Origin: Cichorium intybus
Lineage: Eukaryota > Streptophyta > Magnoliopsida > Asterales > Asteraceae
Direction of reading: 5' to 3'
DNA: 64,000 bases
NCBI GenBank assembly: GCA_023525715.1
Contig: CM042012.1
Coordinates: 44,989,441 to 45,053,440, forward strand
Part shown: positions 40,149 through 52,709 of the stretch, one piece after another
Layout: each line of letters starts with the position of its first letter
Position numbering within the stretch: the stretch's first letter is position 1
Position numbers and translations under genes: made by a program
The notes under the pieces: model-generated
Database searches by the model: none
Told to the model about the DNA's origin: nothing
The model's input: only the letters and a program-made list of their open reading frames with translations

Positions 40149-43100
40149 TGTGACACCCCATTTCTACTGTTTGTAAATACTATGATTTTTCATATAAATA
40201 CATGAATACAAAAATACAGTTTATCAAAAACCGATAATTTTTATACTTAAAAACAATGGGTGTTACAAATCCATACCAAAACTAACCATAGTAAGCAAGA
40301 AGGATTAAACCTTGAGTCCAAGATAGGAGATAACTCGAGCTCCACTCCAGCTAAAACTTCATCCAATTTTGACATAGCTCTTAAACCTGGAATACATGGC
40401 AAAACATACATACGTAAGACAATAATGTCTCGTGAGTTACATGAGTTTAAGACTCAACTTTAAACTTCTTTTTTTTATAAAATTTATAATATAAACTTCT
40501 GTCAAAACTTCATAGCAATAACATACTATTATTCTTTGCTTTTCGAAGTCATTTCATAACATACTTTACAAAAATAACATTTTTAAAAACCTTATAGTAG
40601 TAACATACTATAACTCTTTACTTTTCAAAATCACTTCATAATATACTTTACAAAAATAGCTTCTTTCTTACTTTCTTTGACTGGTTTTATAAGCTTGCTG
40701 GATTTTTATACTTAAGGCTTTAATCACCATAAGTGATACCCCAAGTCTCTATGGCTAGAAAGAACGGATCAATCCTCACCATAGAAGTGCTTAGGCAATC
40801 TACTTCACGATGGGGATTTTTCCCCAGTAGACCCCTTACCTAACCCGTGTAGGTTGGAACATAGTTCCCTTACTAACGCTGCTTGCTACAATTGCCAATC
40901 ATACAAAACATCTTCTGCTTACTTTTACATTACTTACTTGCATAGTGGCTAATTGCCAAACATCACCATTTCTTGTCTTTATGGCTAAATGCCAAATTCA
41001 TAACTTTCGTTTCACATAAACTATACGTTTAAAACATGTCTTTATAACAATTTAGGCTTAATGCCAAATCATATCTTCCAAACATCTTATGGCTATATGC
41101 CCTTTCATACTTGAAAACATATACAATTTGTAACCAAAACATACTTCTTAAACATATAGTGGCTATATGCCTATCCATACTTCCAAACATGTATAACTTG
41201 TATTCAAAATATACTTTTCACATAATTGATTTATAGACCAAAACATACTTTCACATAATTGGTTCATAGACCAAAACATAACTTCAAATATAGCATTATA
41301 CTTTCACAAACAAGTTAGAAAATATTTAATTCTTGCTTATATTTTCACACATAAAAATATTATATGAAATCTGAAAATACTTACTTGCCATGTACCCCAA
41401 AATGGGAAAAATATCTCATGTACTCACCTTGTCTAGTTAGAGAACTCTAACTAGAATCACTTCTTCCCGTTGTGTTTTCCTTTCCTTCAACTTTACTCCT
41501 TAATACCTAAGGAGTTCATTTAACATTCTAGTTAATACAAGCTAGGACTTAGTAACAATTAAAGACCTCTTAATCTACATCGTAATAGATTAATATCACA
41601 TTATTTACTCATTTTTAGATTTTGATATCCAAGACGCATGGTCAAAGAATTGACCATAACTCCCAACTCAGAAACCCGAATGACACAAACTCAAACATTC
41701 TGAAAAGTAGACATAATACATGACAAGTCTCGAGAAGGTACCGAGACTTGAATCACACTCTAAGACCTTAGAAAATAAGTAACAAGATTGACAGTGCAAT
41801 CTGTCACAAATCTGGATTAACGGAGGAATCACCAATTCCATTCCACTTGGGAATGGAATCAAGGAAAACCCTCTTACATAGGCATACTAGATATAACCAA
41901 GAGACTACCCTCCGGAATTCAGACCCAAAAGACAAACCATTTAAGAATTAAAAATCATACAATATGAAGGAAATGAGCAGCAACATTTCTGTCACAACTC
42001 AGCATAGGTTGACAAGATTTGTCCAACAACCTAACTTCTGAAAGGAAATAAGTCAAGCCTTTTGGATGCGTTACACTAGACATGAAAATAAAGCTCTCAT
42101 CCAAAAATCAAACTCAAAGCATAATCCAACTGAGAATTAAAAATCGTGCAACAAGGACAATGTACATAGCAACAATTCTGGTTCAGTCAAAGAGAAGGCA
42201 TTGGAACCCCAACTTCCTAATGGAATTGGATCAAGCCCTCTGGATGGAGCACATTAGACAGGAGGATGGACTTTCCCTAAATGTTTCAGACCTAAAATAT
42301 GAACCATTTGGGAATTAAAAATTCCACAAGTTGACCTAGATGTGCAGCAACCAATCTGTGGAGGTCGGATTGCACATACCAAAGTCCAAACCAAAACAAT
42401 GAACTGAGTCAATCCCTTTTGGTCGAGTATGGCTTATGAAAAGGTTATTCTCCACACAAAATTTCAGAACAATCCAGTGAACACACGATTTTACAAGAAT
42501 TTCACAACACAATTGGACACAGAAATCATACTCAGGGAAATCGGGTTCAAAACCCTGGAAAACGACTGAATGAGGTCTGAACCCCAACTGATAAACTGAA
42601 GAAGACATCGAGACAAAGCCATGGGCACTGGAATCGCCTGATTTGGACAGCGTATGATTTTTCTACGAATTATACAACATTGGACAAATTTCCATCCGAA
42701 AATCAAACTTGATCATAAACCCCCAAATTCTAGGGTTCTTGAGCTAAAATTCCCAAAATTAACAAAACCTTTGAATAATTTGTATAATCTTGACATAACC
42801 TCATGTACAGAATTTGGAAACCATGTAGCTCACTTGGAATCATAACTGAAACTGAAATTTCAGTTCATCCCGTGAAGAACCAACTCAAGAACTTAAGCTA
42901 GATGATCTTTACTAACCTTAATTGCTTGAAACTTCCAATTTCCAAGCTTCAAACCCGTTTTCCACCTTCAATCTCCACAAGGACTGCATAAACCGTGCAC
43001 AAGAAATTCTCCCGAGGCTTCTACACATTTCTGAACATATGGGAGATATTTCTTTATTTTTATATTTTTAGATTTTACAGTTTAGTCCCTCAAGTTTCCT

Positions 43101-43405
43101 TTCTTGGACTTTGACCACCAAAGCCAATTATTTTTACATAGAATCTAATTTCTCACATTTTTAGTCCTAAAATTGGAAATAAACTTTAATGATAATTTCT
43201 GCATGTGGTCAAATGACCAATTTACCCTTTTTTATGGTAAAATGACCAAATTACCCTTACAAACATAATTTCTCACACTTTTACTCCAAACTCTTGGAAT
43301 TTTACTACATCTCTTACTACATTATTTTAAAAACTTCCAAAATTTTTTTTTGGTCTTTACCTTAAGCATATCTCAATTAAAAATTCAAGATTTTAGGTCG
43401 TTACA
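40149..43405 (-). repeat. 5' LTR of the LARD (3257 bp)
   Basis: Partner of 33824-37084. Differences seen by eye are sparse (roughly a base per 100 or fewer), so the insertion is recent. Confidence 0.95.
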
Positions 43406-44897
43406 ACAGACCTCTTGCATGCTATCACTTCAGTGGTTAATCTGTGGCGTGAGGGAAAATGTCATTTGGCATTGGCAAAGTTTGTTGCATCTTACTCCCC
43501 TTATGTTACTTCTAAAGTTGGATGGTGAGATTCGACCAATCGTAGTTGGCACTATTTAGAGGCATCTAACTTCCAAGGTTGCTATGAAGGAGGTTACCAA
43601 GGAAATGGCTAAGTACATTTACGATTATCAGTTTGGGGTATGTGTGTCGGGTGGCGTGCAGGCCATATTATACAGCGTCAACAGGTTGTTGAGTGAACGT
43701 CATGTAGATGGTCCCCTTGCCATATTTATAATGTACTTCACAAATGCTTTCAATATGGTCGATGGATCGGCCTTACTTGGGGAGGTTATGTTGTGATGTC
43801 TATCTATTGCATTATGGGTGGAATTCTTATATCGAGGGTATGTGCACATATGGTCCACCCTTGGGGTTCAGCAAGGTGACCCCTTAGGACCTAGTCTGTT
43901 TGCCCTACCGTTGGTGCTTAAAATTAAAGACAATTGCGAGACATTTTTTCATGCATGATATTTAGATGATGAGACTGTTGTTGGTGAATCTAAGGAGATT
44001 GCGAGAGTGTTGGACATCATTTCTATAACCGGTCCAGGGTTGGGGCTTGATCTTAATATCTGTAAAACCAAGTTATTGTGGCCTTTTTGTGATGGTAAGA
44101 AGCTTAATCAGGGTTTATTCACTATTGACATCGGGAGGCCGCAAATGGGGGTCAAATTGCTTAGGGTGGTTAGCAGGGACCCTGATTTTGTTATTGGATT
44201 AGCTATAGCTAGAGCGGTTAATGGTGTAGAGTGGATGCGGCTCCTTTCGTAGTGTGAGATTCTCTTGCTTTGATCGTTTTTGGGTATTGCCAAACTTTTG
44301 TTTAGCTTACAGAATTGCCAACTCGTTCACATGGAGGCGACAACATGTCTATTTGACAAGAGATTACGCGTTGGTATCGAGGACATTGTGGCTTGTGGAG
44401 GTCCTTTCTTTGGTGACTTCCAGTGGAGACTTGCGTCCTTACCCTCAAGTTTGGGGGTCTGGGGTTGTACTCGACTCTAAAGACTTCCTTATATGCTTTT
44501 GTGGCCTCTAGGGACCAATCTTGGGTGTTGCAAGACCACATCTTACGTCTCTGTTACGTAGGTGGCATGGATTGTGATTATGCTTATCCTTTGGACCGTC
44601 TTTGGGATTTGAGTCTGACATTCGACTGTACCAATTTTAGTATCAAGGACAACGCCCCACCTAAACCATAAAAAGTCTTAGCGTGTACACTTTTTAGTAA
44701 AGTTGTTCAGGACATGGAAGTCTTTTTTGACATGATTGTTTGACAGAAAGTAGTTTTTTATTGTGTCCGAGCACCACATGCTTGGGATTTTCTATTAGCA
44801 ATTCTGATTGACGGCTTGGGGTTCATATGTCACCCGTGGAGTATCGTACAATCCTCAAGTATCGCTTTATGATTTCATTATTTCCTGTTGATGAAAT
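43406..44897 (+). pseudogene. RT-like gene relic, part 2 (reverse transcriptase core)
   Basis: Continues part 1 after the LARD. In order, in shifting frames: VVNLWREGKCHLALAKFVAS, DGEIRPIVVGTI, QFGVCVSGGVQAILYSVNRL, YFTNAFNMVDGSALL, QQGDPLGPSLFAL (about 43869-43907) and the catalytic YLDD (43959-43970), then a downstream region with GPGLGLDLNICKTKLLWPF. QGDPLGP plus YxDD are reverse-transcriptase motifs of the non-LTR type. Many stops and shifts are present, including a TGA directly before YLDD. From about 44672 little is recognisable. It ends at the GAAAT target site of the next copia element. Confidence 0.8.
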
Positions 44898-45666
44898 TGA
44901 AGGGTTTCTATGCAAACAATGAACACAAAAAATTCCTATGGTTCACATGCAACCCTAATATGATCTATGTTTTCTTCTATGAAGATTAGAACTAAAAACC
45001 CTAAAGGATACAATTCAATTCTAAAGTAGAATTAAGAAAACCAACCTTTGATCTTATGATCCTTCAAGCAAGCAGCAAAGAGATCCTGCCTCAAATGCAA
45101 GTCACACCCAAGCAAGGAGAAGACAATCCAGCAGAGTAGGGGAGAGAGAGAGATGGCGTGAATATGGTGGTGCCAGGGGTTTCCTTATATAGCCTCCACA
45201 GGCTACACCTGAAACCCTAAGGAGCCTCCCAAGTGGGCAAGCCTGCAAGTCACTTGGACCAGGCTTCTAAAACCCTAGAAGGGTTTTCGCCAAACCCTAG
45301 AGAGGACTCCAGGGTGGCGCCACTTTTGGCCCATGGCTTATCCCTTGCCAGTTATTCAACTATTGAATAATTACAAGTCAGCCCCTGCACTTTAATTAAT
45401 TAATTTAATCACTAAATTAAATCCAATTAATTCTGGATTAAATCTCAATTAATTAATATAGTTTCTAACTAATATATTAACACTTAAATATATTAATAAG
45501 CCATCTATATATATTCTATTGATTTATTAAACCCTTAATAAATCAACATTTCTCTCTACTGAACTGTACATCAATTCCCCAGCTATGAAGGCAACCCAAA
45601 TGGACTTTGCTTTTATTCATAAGATAAATACAATTATAAGTCATGGCTTAGACACCTAATCCAAAA
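44898..45666 (-). repeat. 3' LTR of the second copia element (769 bp)
   Basis: Ends CCAAAA where the partner ends CCAACA, so the terminal CA is mutated. The polypurine tract follows at 45667-45679. Confidence 0.93.
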
Positions 45667-45679
45667 GTCTCCCACTTGG

Positions 45680-46474
45680 ATAAGTCTATGACTTTAATTG
45701 TCTGAACTCTGACCCAGTCAGTTCTGTCCAAAGATAAGTGATCTGATGATCCTCCGTCCAACAAGATATTTTCAGACTCAAGACATGGATTAACATCAAT
45801 CTTGGTTTGATACTCTGTTCCTCGATTTCTGATTTGCATATGACTTTAGAGACTACTAATTGAACACATCAATTAGTCCCAGTTGGCCAACACTTTTAGT
45901 CAACTTCAAAATCATCGAGAGGCCTACAGATATCTGTTTCCCATCGGGTCGGGGGACGGATAAGTTTCGACTTATATGTCCATATCTTTTGCGGGTCCAA
46001 ATACATACAACAATGTGTTTTATAACACCAAGTTACTGGCGCATTTTCGCATTATCAATAAGTACTTGTATCGCAAGTAACAGATCATATCTCTCAACTT
46101 AAAGATCACCGGATATTATCGTCTTAACATTGCTCGTGATATAATCCATGAAGCAATCTGTTAAGCGCGTGTTTATCCAATACTCAAATCCATATTTTCT
46201 AAGTACTCATGAATGTTGCAGCAGTCTTACTGCAATGTCTAACTCATTAGACAGTCTGCAACCGATTCATGACAGTTTTTGTTCACACTTACTTCCTAAC
46301 AGTATGATCGACTGTGGAGTTTTAAATAATCTAATTATTAAGAAAGTTAAACATGCAAATATAGAAACACAATAATAAACAATTGACAAAGGCAGTAACA
46401 ATACTCATTTACAAATCTCTATTATAAAATCACCGAGTCAATTACATTTATACTGTTACAAGTTTCTAATCTAT
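45680..46474 (-). other. Non-coding 3' region of the second copia element
   Basis: Lies between the RNase H stop and the polypurine tract. No conserved protein is seen on either strand. Confidence 0.6.
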
Positions 46475-47237
46475 CTAATTACTAAAACTAATATCATCCT
46501 TCAGTCCAATGCTCCTGGCATGCTGATTGTGCTTGATCCTACTCAGAGCCTTAGTCAAAGGATCTGCAGGATTGTCTTCTGATGATACCCACTTAACCAG
46601 TAAGTGCCCTTCTTCTTCTTGATGTCGAATGTAGTGGTACTTTCTTTCGATATGCCTGGACTTTCCATGGTCTCGCGGTTCTTTTGTCAAGGCGACCGCT
46701 TCTTCATTATCGCAGAAAAGTTCCACTGGCTCCTGAATGCTCGGGACAACTCCAAGGTCCCCGATGAAATTTTTCAGCCAAGCCTTAGACGCTTCACTTG
46801 CTGCAATGTACTCTGATTCGCACGTTGAATCAGCCACTGTTTCCTGCTTGGAACTTTTCCAAGTGACCGCTCCACCGTTCAAAAGAAATACCCAGCCCGA
46901 CTGGGACCGTCCACTATCCTTATCTGTCTGGAAGCTGGCATCTGTATATCCACTCACTTTTAACTCATCACTGCCACCAAGGACCAATACCATATTCTTT
47001 GTCCTTCGCGGATACTTGAGTATGTTCTTGACTACAATCCAATGTGCTTTTCTAGGATTACCCTGGAACCGACTAACCATGCTTAGTGCATAGGATACGT
47101 CGGGACGAGTACATGTCATAGCATACATGATCGACCCTACTGCCGAAGCATAAGGTACCCGACTCATTTCAGCTATTTCCTCATCGGTACTCGGACTTTG
47201 AGTCTTACTCAATTTAGTATTACTTTGGATTGGTAAC
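46475..47237 (-). pseudogene. copia RNase H, cut off from its RT
   Basis: One open frame on the minus strand from the insertion point to a stop at 46475. It contains VPYASAVGSIMYAMTCTRPD, YTDASFQTDKDSGRSQSGWV, DSTCESEYIAASEASKAW, LFCDNEEAVALTKEP and RHIERKYHYIRHQ, the copia RNase H arrangement with its conserved acidic residues. The domain is intact, but the Athila-type element separates it from the RT. By frame it continues the RT ending at 53827. Confidence 0.9.
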
Positions 47238-48347
47238 TGACACGCGTAGAGGTCGTCGTGCGGTCAAAAATAAGAGAAAACCTAACACACACACTAGTAT
47301 AGCGGTAGTCAGGGTCGATCCACAGGAGCTTCGTGGTTAGACTAGATGAGAGATTACCAACTAATAGTGTCACAGCTATAGTCGGAGGATCTGGTTTCTA
47401 TTTTCCTATCACTAGCAAATGAGACAATGCTCAAACACTCAAGCCAAGCTAAGCTATGTCCAAATGACCTAGTCACTTTCTGAAATCAGAAGTACATCTC
47501 TGAATCAGAAGCAATCAAAGACATCCAAACTAGCCAAACCAAGCAAAGCATAAACTACCACTAGTTAAAGTCCTATTGAACAGTTACTAGCCAAGGTTTG
47601 ATGCTTACCAAATAACCTAATTAGCTACTGATTTCAGCTAAGAAAAACAATCCTAACAAGGTCCAAAACACAATCCAAAACACAATCAATCAAACAATAA
47701 CCAAACACAAACATCCAAACACCGAAAAGCTAAGATTAAATGTAACCAAATGCTTTTCATTCACCACACTGAATTCCAATCACAAAACAGTAACCAAAAT
47801 GTTTCTAAAACAGAAACCTAAGTGCTCAAAGTCAGTGGTTGTCACTCCCAAAGACTTTAGCTACAAAACTACTTACTATTGAAATGAAATTAAATCCAAA
47901 AACATAAAATACCAATTATGAGCTTGCTGAAATGGAATCCTGGAGTCAAAGAGCTTCAAGGTCGATGTTTACACCCGGTCTTTGCTAGGGTTTTCGGCTG
48001 GAAATGCATCTATTTATACTTGCAAATTTCCCGCAACCGCGCTGCGCAGAAATGAAATCCGCGGCGCGCGTACTTATCTTTCCCCGTTTCTTCGGAATTT
48101 AAATGTGTTCCACCGGCTTAAGCCCGCGTCGCGCAGATCATAGATCCGCGGCGCGCATACGAGTTCTCTTGATTTTCCATTCTTTCTATACTTTTTCCTT
48201 TTGTACACTTTTAGTCCCTGTTTCTATCCTTTTTCTCCAGACAAGTCCTGGCACGAAAAGTGAGAATACCCAGACATATTTGATATAATTTTATCAAGAA
48301 CCGGGCTCAACAACGCCTAAAATACCTGATATCACTAGGCGTTGTCA
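47238..48347 (-). repeat. 3' LTR of the nested Athila-type element
   Basis: Differs from 52710-53821 at roughly 15 sites by eye, many of them C/T or G/A changes at CpG positions. Confidence 0.93.
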
Positions 48348-49373
48348 AACACCCCACACTTGTGCCTTGCTTGTCCCCAAGCAAGAGAGTTTTTAACAAA
48401 TTATAATAGAGAATCAAACAATTTTTTACTGTGTTTAGTTTCAAAGTTTATTGCTCTTTGAGTTAGAATGGAATAGTTCGTGAAAACATAATTGAATTGT
48501 TCTTTGGAATTCATGGCTTTCTAGAGAACCCTTGATTACAAACTTTCTGTCCACAATGAAGTGTACTTACTCATTCAGATTCTAAAGGCCATTAAGGAAT
48601 TGTCCATGACTTTCGATGTTGTCCGTGTAGCGAGCTTTCAGAAATACCATCCCAGACCAGACGATCTTAGGTGATAAGGTGCATAAGGCCCACCCATTTT
48701 AGACCTACCGGCTCGAACAATAAAGGCCACAGATTGACTTTTCCTTCCTAAATTCCAATCCTAAAACAGCTCAATCTTCTAACTCATAAAACTCAACTTA
48801 TTTGACTAACTAATAGCATGATCACAACTAAGCAGTATTTCTTGAAAAATACTAATGCTATCACAATCACAAACCATTCATTTCAAAATTGCAATTTATT
48901 AAAAATTTTGAAAAAGTTTGGTTAAAAATTTGAAAAATTGATCATTTTTGCAAAAATTTCAAAAATTCTCTTTCGACCGTCCACACCCCACACTTAAAAT
49001 CGTACAACGTCCCCGTTGTACAAAAATTATTTCAAAACAAGGGAGAAAGAGTTACCCATTTTTTGGACTATAGACTGCTTGGTGCTCAATATCACAGGTA
49101 TAATGCGTACACATGGATCATTGATTTCGTATTCTGGAGTTGTAGCGCTACAGTGAACACGCCGGTGGTCGAGACAAGTGGAGGGGGTACGGTGACCCCA
49201 TACTTGTCTGAGACAACTCCTTCTCAAATTGGTATATCATGCATCACTCAACAAATAAATTAAAAACACATATGACAGAGATATAAACAGAAAAATATAC
49301 AGAAAGATGTGTCATAAGTTTGTACATATATCCCAAAAAGATAATAAAAATAAGAAAGAAAGAAAAAGGTACA
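48348..49373 (-). other. 3' internal region of the nested Athila-type element
   Basis: Starts with the polypurine-like CACAAGTGTGGGGTGTT on the minus strand. It is closely related to 15072-15960 and non-coding. Confidence 0.75.
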
Positions 49374-50581
49374 TCAATCACTGCCAGGCGGCCTGGAGGG
49401 TCCGGCCTCATGATCGTGGGACCGGGCTGGGAATGGTCGGGGACGGTGGCCCTGCTGAGTGGCCAACTCCAAAAGTACCTCCCCGATCCATGCCAACTGG
49501 TCCTCAATCTTGGCAACTCGGGCTGCCAGGTCCTCCTGATGTGGCTCTGTCGGGGCTCTGGGCTCTGGCGCTGGCTCTGGCCTCCTGTGTCTCCTACCGG
49601 GCTGGGCATATGCAGGCTGGGGTGCCTGAGGTGGCTCGATCGGGGCCCGGATGTACTGCCCCGGTCGCTGCTGCTCAATGAGCAGCATCCTCTCCAAGGT
49701 GTGTGCTGTAGTGCGCGATGGAGACAGAGCAGTCAAAGAGGCAGCCACGGGGGCAGTAAGGATGCCATACGAACGGGCCAGGCGGGTAATGAAATACCCC
49801 TGGCTAATGGGCTGCTGGTAGAGGTGCCGATAGCGTGGGTGGAGAGGGCAACCGCGAGGGCGTATGGGAGGTGGAGGAATCTGGATGGGTCGAGGAGGAC
49901 CCACAAAAAGGTCATGTCGTCGCCCGACACCTTCTCGCCTCCCTCCCGCTGCATGATAGAGGTGGAGACGATCCGGTGCATGAGGCGGTGAAGTGGGTCC
50001 CGGAGGTGGCTCTCCCTCGAGGTCCCCGCCTCGTACCTGACGTTGGACAACGATGCCCAAACCTCCATGTTGGGAGCCCTGTCCGGCTCCCCCGGAATGC
50101 AAGACCCGAAGAACCGGGTGAAGTAGCGATGCTGGAGGTCCGCTGGGGTGTATAACCCCACTCGCCTCCCGAACTCCCGGAGGTTGCACTCCCTGTGCTC
50201 ACCTCCTAAGCGAAATCGTACCAGCCTGGAGCGCGGGTCTCCCGCCCGGGGTGCGAACTGGATGGTGGATATGAACTCCAGCAGCAATTCCGTGTAGACC
50301 ACGTCCTCGTCTGTGGCCATGATCCTATCCCAGCCACGGCATGTGAAGGATGCCTCCTCGTGGGTCCAGGTGCGATGTAAAAATGGCTCAATCGCACCCC
50401 AGAGCCCTGCGTCTCTCAGAATGTCTCGATCAATGACTGTCGCCTCAAGGACCCGACGACGAGTCAATGCATCCCTCCGCGAGGTATACTCTACAGAACT
50501 GGCCAGCTCCGCGGGAAACTGGAGGAAAGCGTGCTCCAATCTGAACATAATCTGCAAAAGAAAACACATGGCACAAAACAA
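49374..50581 (-). pseudogene. ATHILA ORF1-like protein, one frameshift
   Basis: From 50581 the frame gives about 240 residues with EEASFTCRGWDRIM, LRFGRRVG-like LREFGRRVGLYTPADLQ, YFTRFFGSC and DDMTFLWVLLDPSRFLHLPY. Near 49830-49850 the homologous reading moves to another frame (LYQQPISQGYFITRLARSYG) and runs open to 49374, with a Pro/Arg-rich tail and a short helical segment (LAARVAKIEDQLAWIGEVLL). The arrangement, a separate ORF before the 3' LTR in an Athila element, and the WVLLDP/LPYALA region fit the ATHILA ORF1 family. Its function is not established. The sequence is unusually G+C- and CpG-rich compared with the surroundings. Confidence 0.65.
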
Positions 50582-51318
50582 AATTTTTTTGCAGAATTAG
50601 TCCTTTTCTTCCCAGCCGCACCGCGGCGCGGCCCAAGAGCAAGGGCGCGGCGCGGCGTGCGACTGTTGCCAAACCCCGAATCAAATCCTCATTTTAACCT
50701 GCTAAATCTCATTTTAATCATACCACAAGGTAGCCTAGGTGCCGATTAGCTCATCTAGGGTCTCCATTTGGCAAAACAAACACCCTATGGGCTAGCATTA
50801 GTGATTCTAAGTTTTGAACTATTTTGGGGCAAATCACTAAAATTAACTACCTAATCACTAGTTTTAACGAGTAATAGATAGTTAGAATGGCATACCTTAG
50901 TAGTGGGAACAAAACAAGCAAGAAAAATTGCAAGAAAATTTTCGATCACCAGAGCTCCGAGTCGCGTGTGGGTCAAGCGAGCCGCGGTTTACCTTATAAA
51001 GAAAAAAAACCGACTGATCGTTTACCGCGTCGCGGGTTTGCTTCTTTGCGCATCGCGCGTGTCCAAATCAACCCCTGCGCATCGGGTTGGTTTACGATCC
51101 CGCGTCGCGTACTTCCAATACCCGCGGCGCGGATTTCAAAAATTTCAAAATTTCTCAAATGACCCCACACTTATTTCAAACCACTAGTACCTGCAAAAAG
51201 ATTGATGTATTTTTGTATTTTATTTTAAGAAATATATCCTAACTTATGACACGATGGGTTGCCTCCCAACAAGCGCTAAGTTTAACGTCTTCAGCCAGAC
51301 GTATTGTTCTTGCTACAG
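50582..51318 (-). other. Spacer between the two Athila ORFs, with CpG-rich blocks
   Basis: Non-coding. Contains CGCGGCGCGG-type clusters at about 50620-50665 and CGCGTCGCG clusters at 50960-51140, separated by A/T-rich DNA. Confidence 0.6.
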
Positions 51319-52605
51319 CTACGGTGGATCATACGCCATCCTTCTTTGCTGATTTTCAGTCACCACCGTCCCTTCGTTGTCCACATGCTCATCAAACTTT
51401 CCTGGGTCGAATGGCTTGTCAGTTCTCCTGCTGCTGCACAGTTGTCGTCTCCCGATGATTTCCCGCGAGTGCTTGAAAGTAGCTTTGAACCTCCAAGCTC
51501 GGTCCTTTCTTCTGCACCTCTTCAAAGTCAAGGGCTTGACGCGAAGCGCGCCTAGCGCTGCTCCCAGTAGTTGTCTTGGAGATTTCATTTTGCCAGTGTA
51601 CCACGTGCCATCTTCAGTTTGCAATTTTGGCTTGCAATGCCAGTAAAGATTTTCCATTTGATTAGGATTGAAAGGCAATATATCAGGATGCTTCCATATG
51701 TCCTCATCGATGGTATTGATCACATCTAATTTTCCATTCATGAATGGATCATGAGTGGTGATAAAATCTAGTTTATTATTTTCAAATATTAATTCGTCAA
51801 CATCAACTTCTTGATCATCGTCCAACAGGTGGATCGGGACCAAGAGTGGGTGACTGGTTTGATCTGATGGTGGTACAAAGTCACCCATCATCGGATCCTT
51901 ACTTTCAAATTTCTCAAAATTTTCAAAAATTATCGGTTCGGGGGTAATATTGTCATCTACACCCCCTTCCCCAATAGTATCAAAAATTTCAACCATTTCG
52001 GGAGTTGTTGGGCTGGGATCTGTACTGTCACTTACAGCCTCCTCCACAACATCCTCCTCAACCAAATTGTCTGGTGATGGTACAGATTCACACATCACCA
52101 GATCAACATTATTAACATTTTCAAAAATATCAAAAATATCAAAAGCTGTTGAGTCAGAGGTAGCATTGTCACCTACAACCTCTTCCTCAACAACATTTTC
52201 GACCATCTCAGTGGTCTCTTGACTTTCCCACGGTGTATGCCCTTCCATCACATATTCAGGTGATGCAAGTTCACACACATTATCATTGGTATAAAAATCA
52301 CTCGCCTCCGGTTCTGGCGAAGGTGGTGAACATTTCCAACTTTCCTCTAACTGATCTAAAGAAGCTTGCAATTTTTCAAGAGCTTCAGCCTGATCCTTCT
52401 GCTCTTGGTGATTGTTATACAAGAGTACCCAAAGTTGGGCCCAAGTTGCAGAATTTTCAGGTTGAGATGACTCCTCGGTCCGCCATCCATTGTCATCGGG
52501 TGATCCATTGTAGCAATCATCCTCGTAATAGGTGTCGACCGGATTTTCATAATTTTCATAATACTGATCCGGGTACATGTAATCACCCATTACAAGGATG
52601 TACAC
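51319..52605 (-). CDS. Athila gag-derived ORF lacking the gag core (428 aa)
   Basis: Open from MYILVMGDYMYPDQYYE to the terminal MAYDPP. It shares its first residues and its whole acidic C-terminal region (EEEVVGDNATSDST, HLLDDDQEVDVDELIFE, LLGAALGALRVKP, RRKDRAWRFKATFKHS) with the ORF at 16378-18943. The retrotransposon gag domain, present at residues 111-255 in the other copies, is absent. In its place is a short helical, Gln/Glu-rich stretch (KDQAEALEKLQASLDQLEES, likely coiled coil). The frame is intact over 428 codons, so it may still be translated. Function is unknown. Confidence 0.75.
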   Translation of the reverse strand: MYILVMGDYMYPDQYYENYENPVDTYYEDDCYNGSPDDNGWRTEESSQPENSATWAQLWVLLYNNHQEQKDQAEALEKLQASLDQLEESWKCSPPSPEPEASDFYTNDNVCELASPEYVMEGHTPWESQETTEMVENVVEEEVVGDNATSDSTAFDIFDIFENVNNVDLVMCESVPSPDNLVEEDVVEEAVSDSTDPSPTTPEMVEIFDTIGEGGVDDNITPEPIIFENFEKFESKDPMMGDFVPPSDQTSHPLLVPIHLLDDDQEVDVDELIFENNKLDFITTHDPFMNGKLDVINTIDEDIWKHPDILPFNPNQMENLYWHCKPKLQTEDGTWYTGKMKSPRQLLGAALGALRVKPLTLKRCRRKDRAWRFKATFKHSREIIGRRQLCSSRRTDKPFDPGKFDEHVDNEGTVVTENQQRRMAYDPP

Positions 52606-52686
52606 ATACCAAAAATCAGCAAACTAAAATCAAACATAAAAAATCAGAAACTAAATCCTACAAATCACCTAATCTAAGCGCACAGC

Positions 52687-52704
52687 TCCCCGGCAGCGGC
52701 GCCA
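52687..52704 (-). promoter_or_regulatory. Primer binding site of the nested Athila-type element
   Basis: TGGCGCCGCTGCCGGGGA on the minus strand, one base different from the two other copies in the window (13386 and 19018). Confidence 0.88.
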
Positions 52705-52709
52705 AAATT

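Larger units (their letters stand above)
33824..43405 (-). mobile_element. LARD-type non-autonomous LTR retrotransposon (9.58 kb)
   Basis: Two LTRs of about 3.26 kb (33824-37084 and 40149-43405) run TGTGACACCCC to AGGTCGTTACA and lie within a perfect 5-bp target duplication ACAGA (33819-33823 and 43406-43410). On the minus strand the PBS TGGTATCAGAGCC sits beside the right LTR and a polypurine tract (AATAAGGGGGAGGTAGT) beside the left. The 3.05-kb internal region has no coding capacity. Long LTRs with a non-coding core fit the LARD class, here probably derived from a chromovirus-type gypsy element. Confidence 0.93.
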
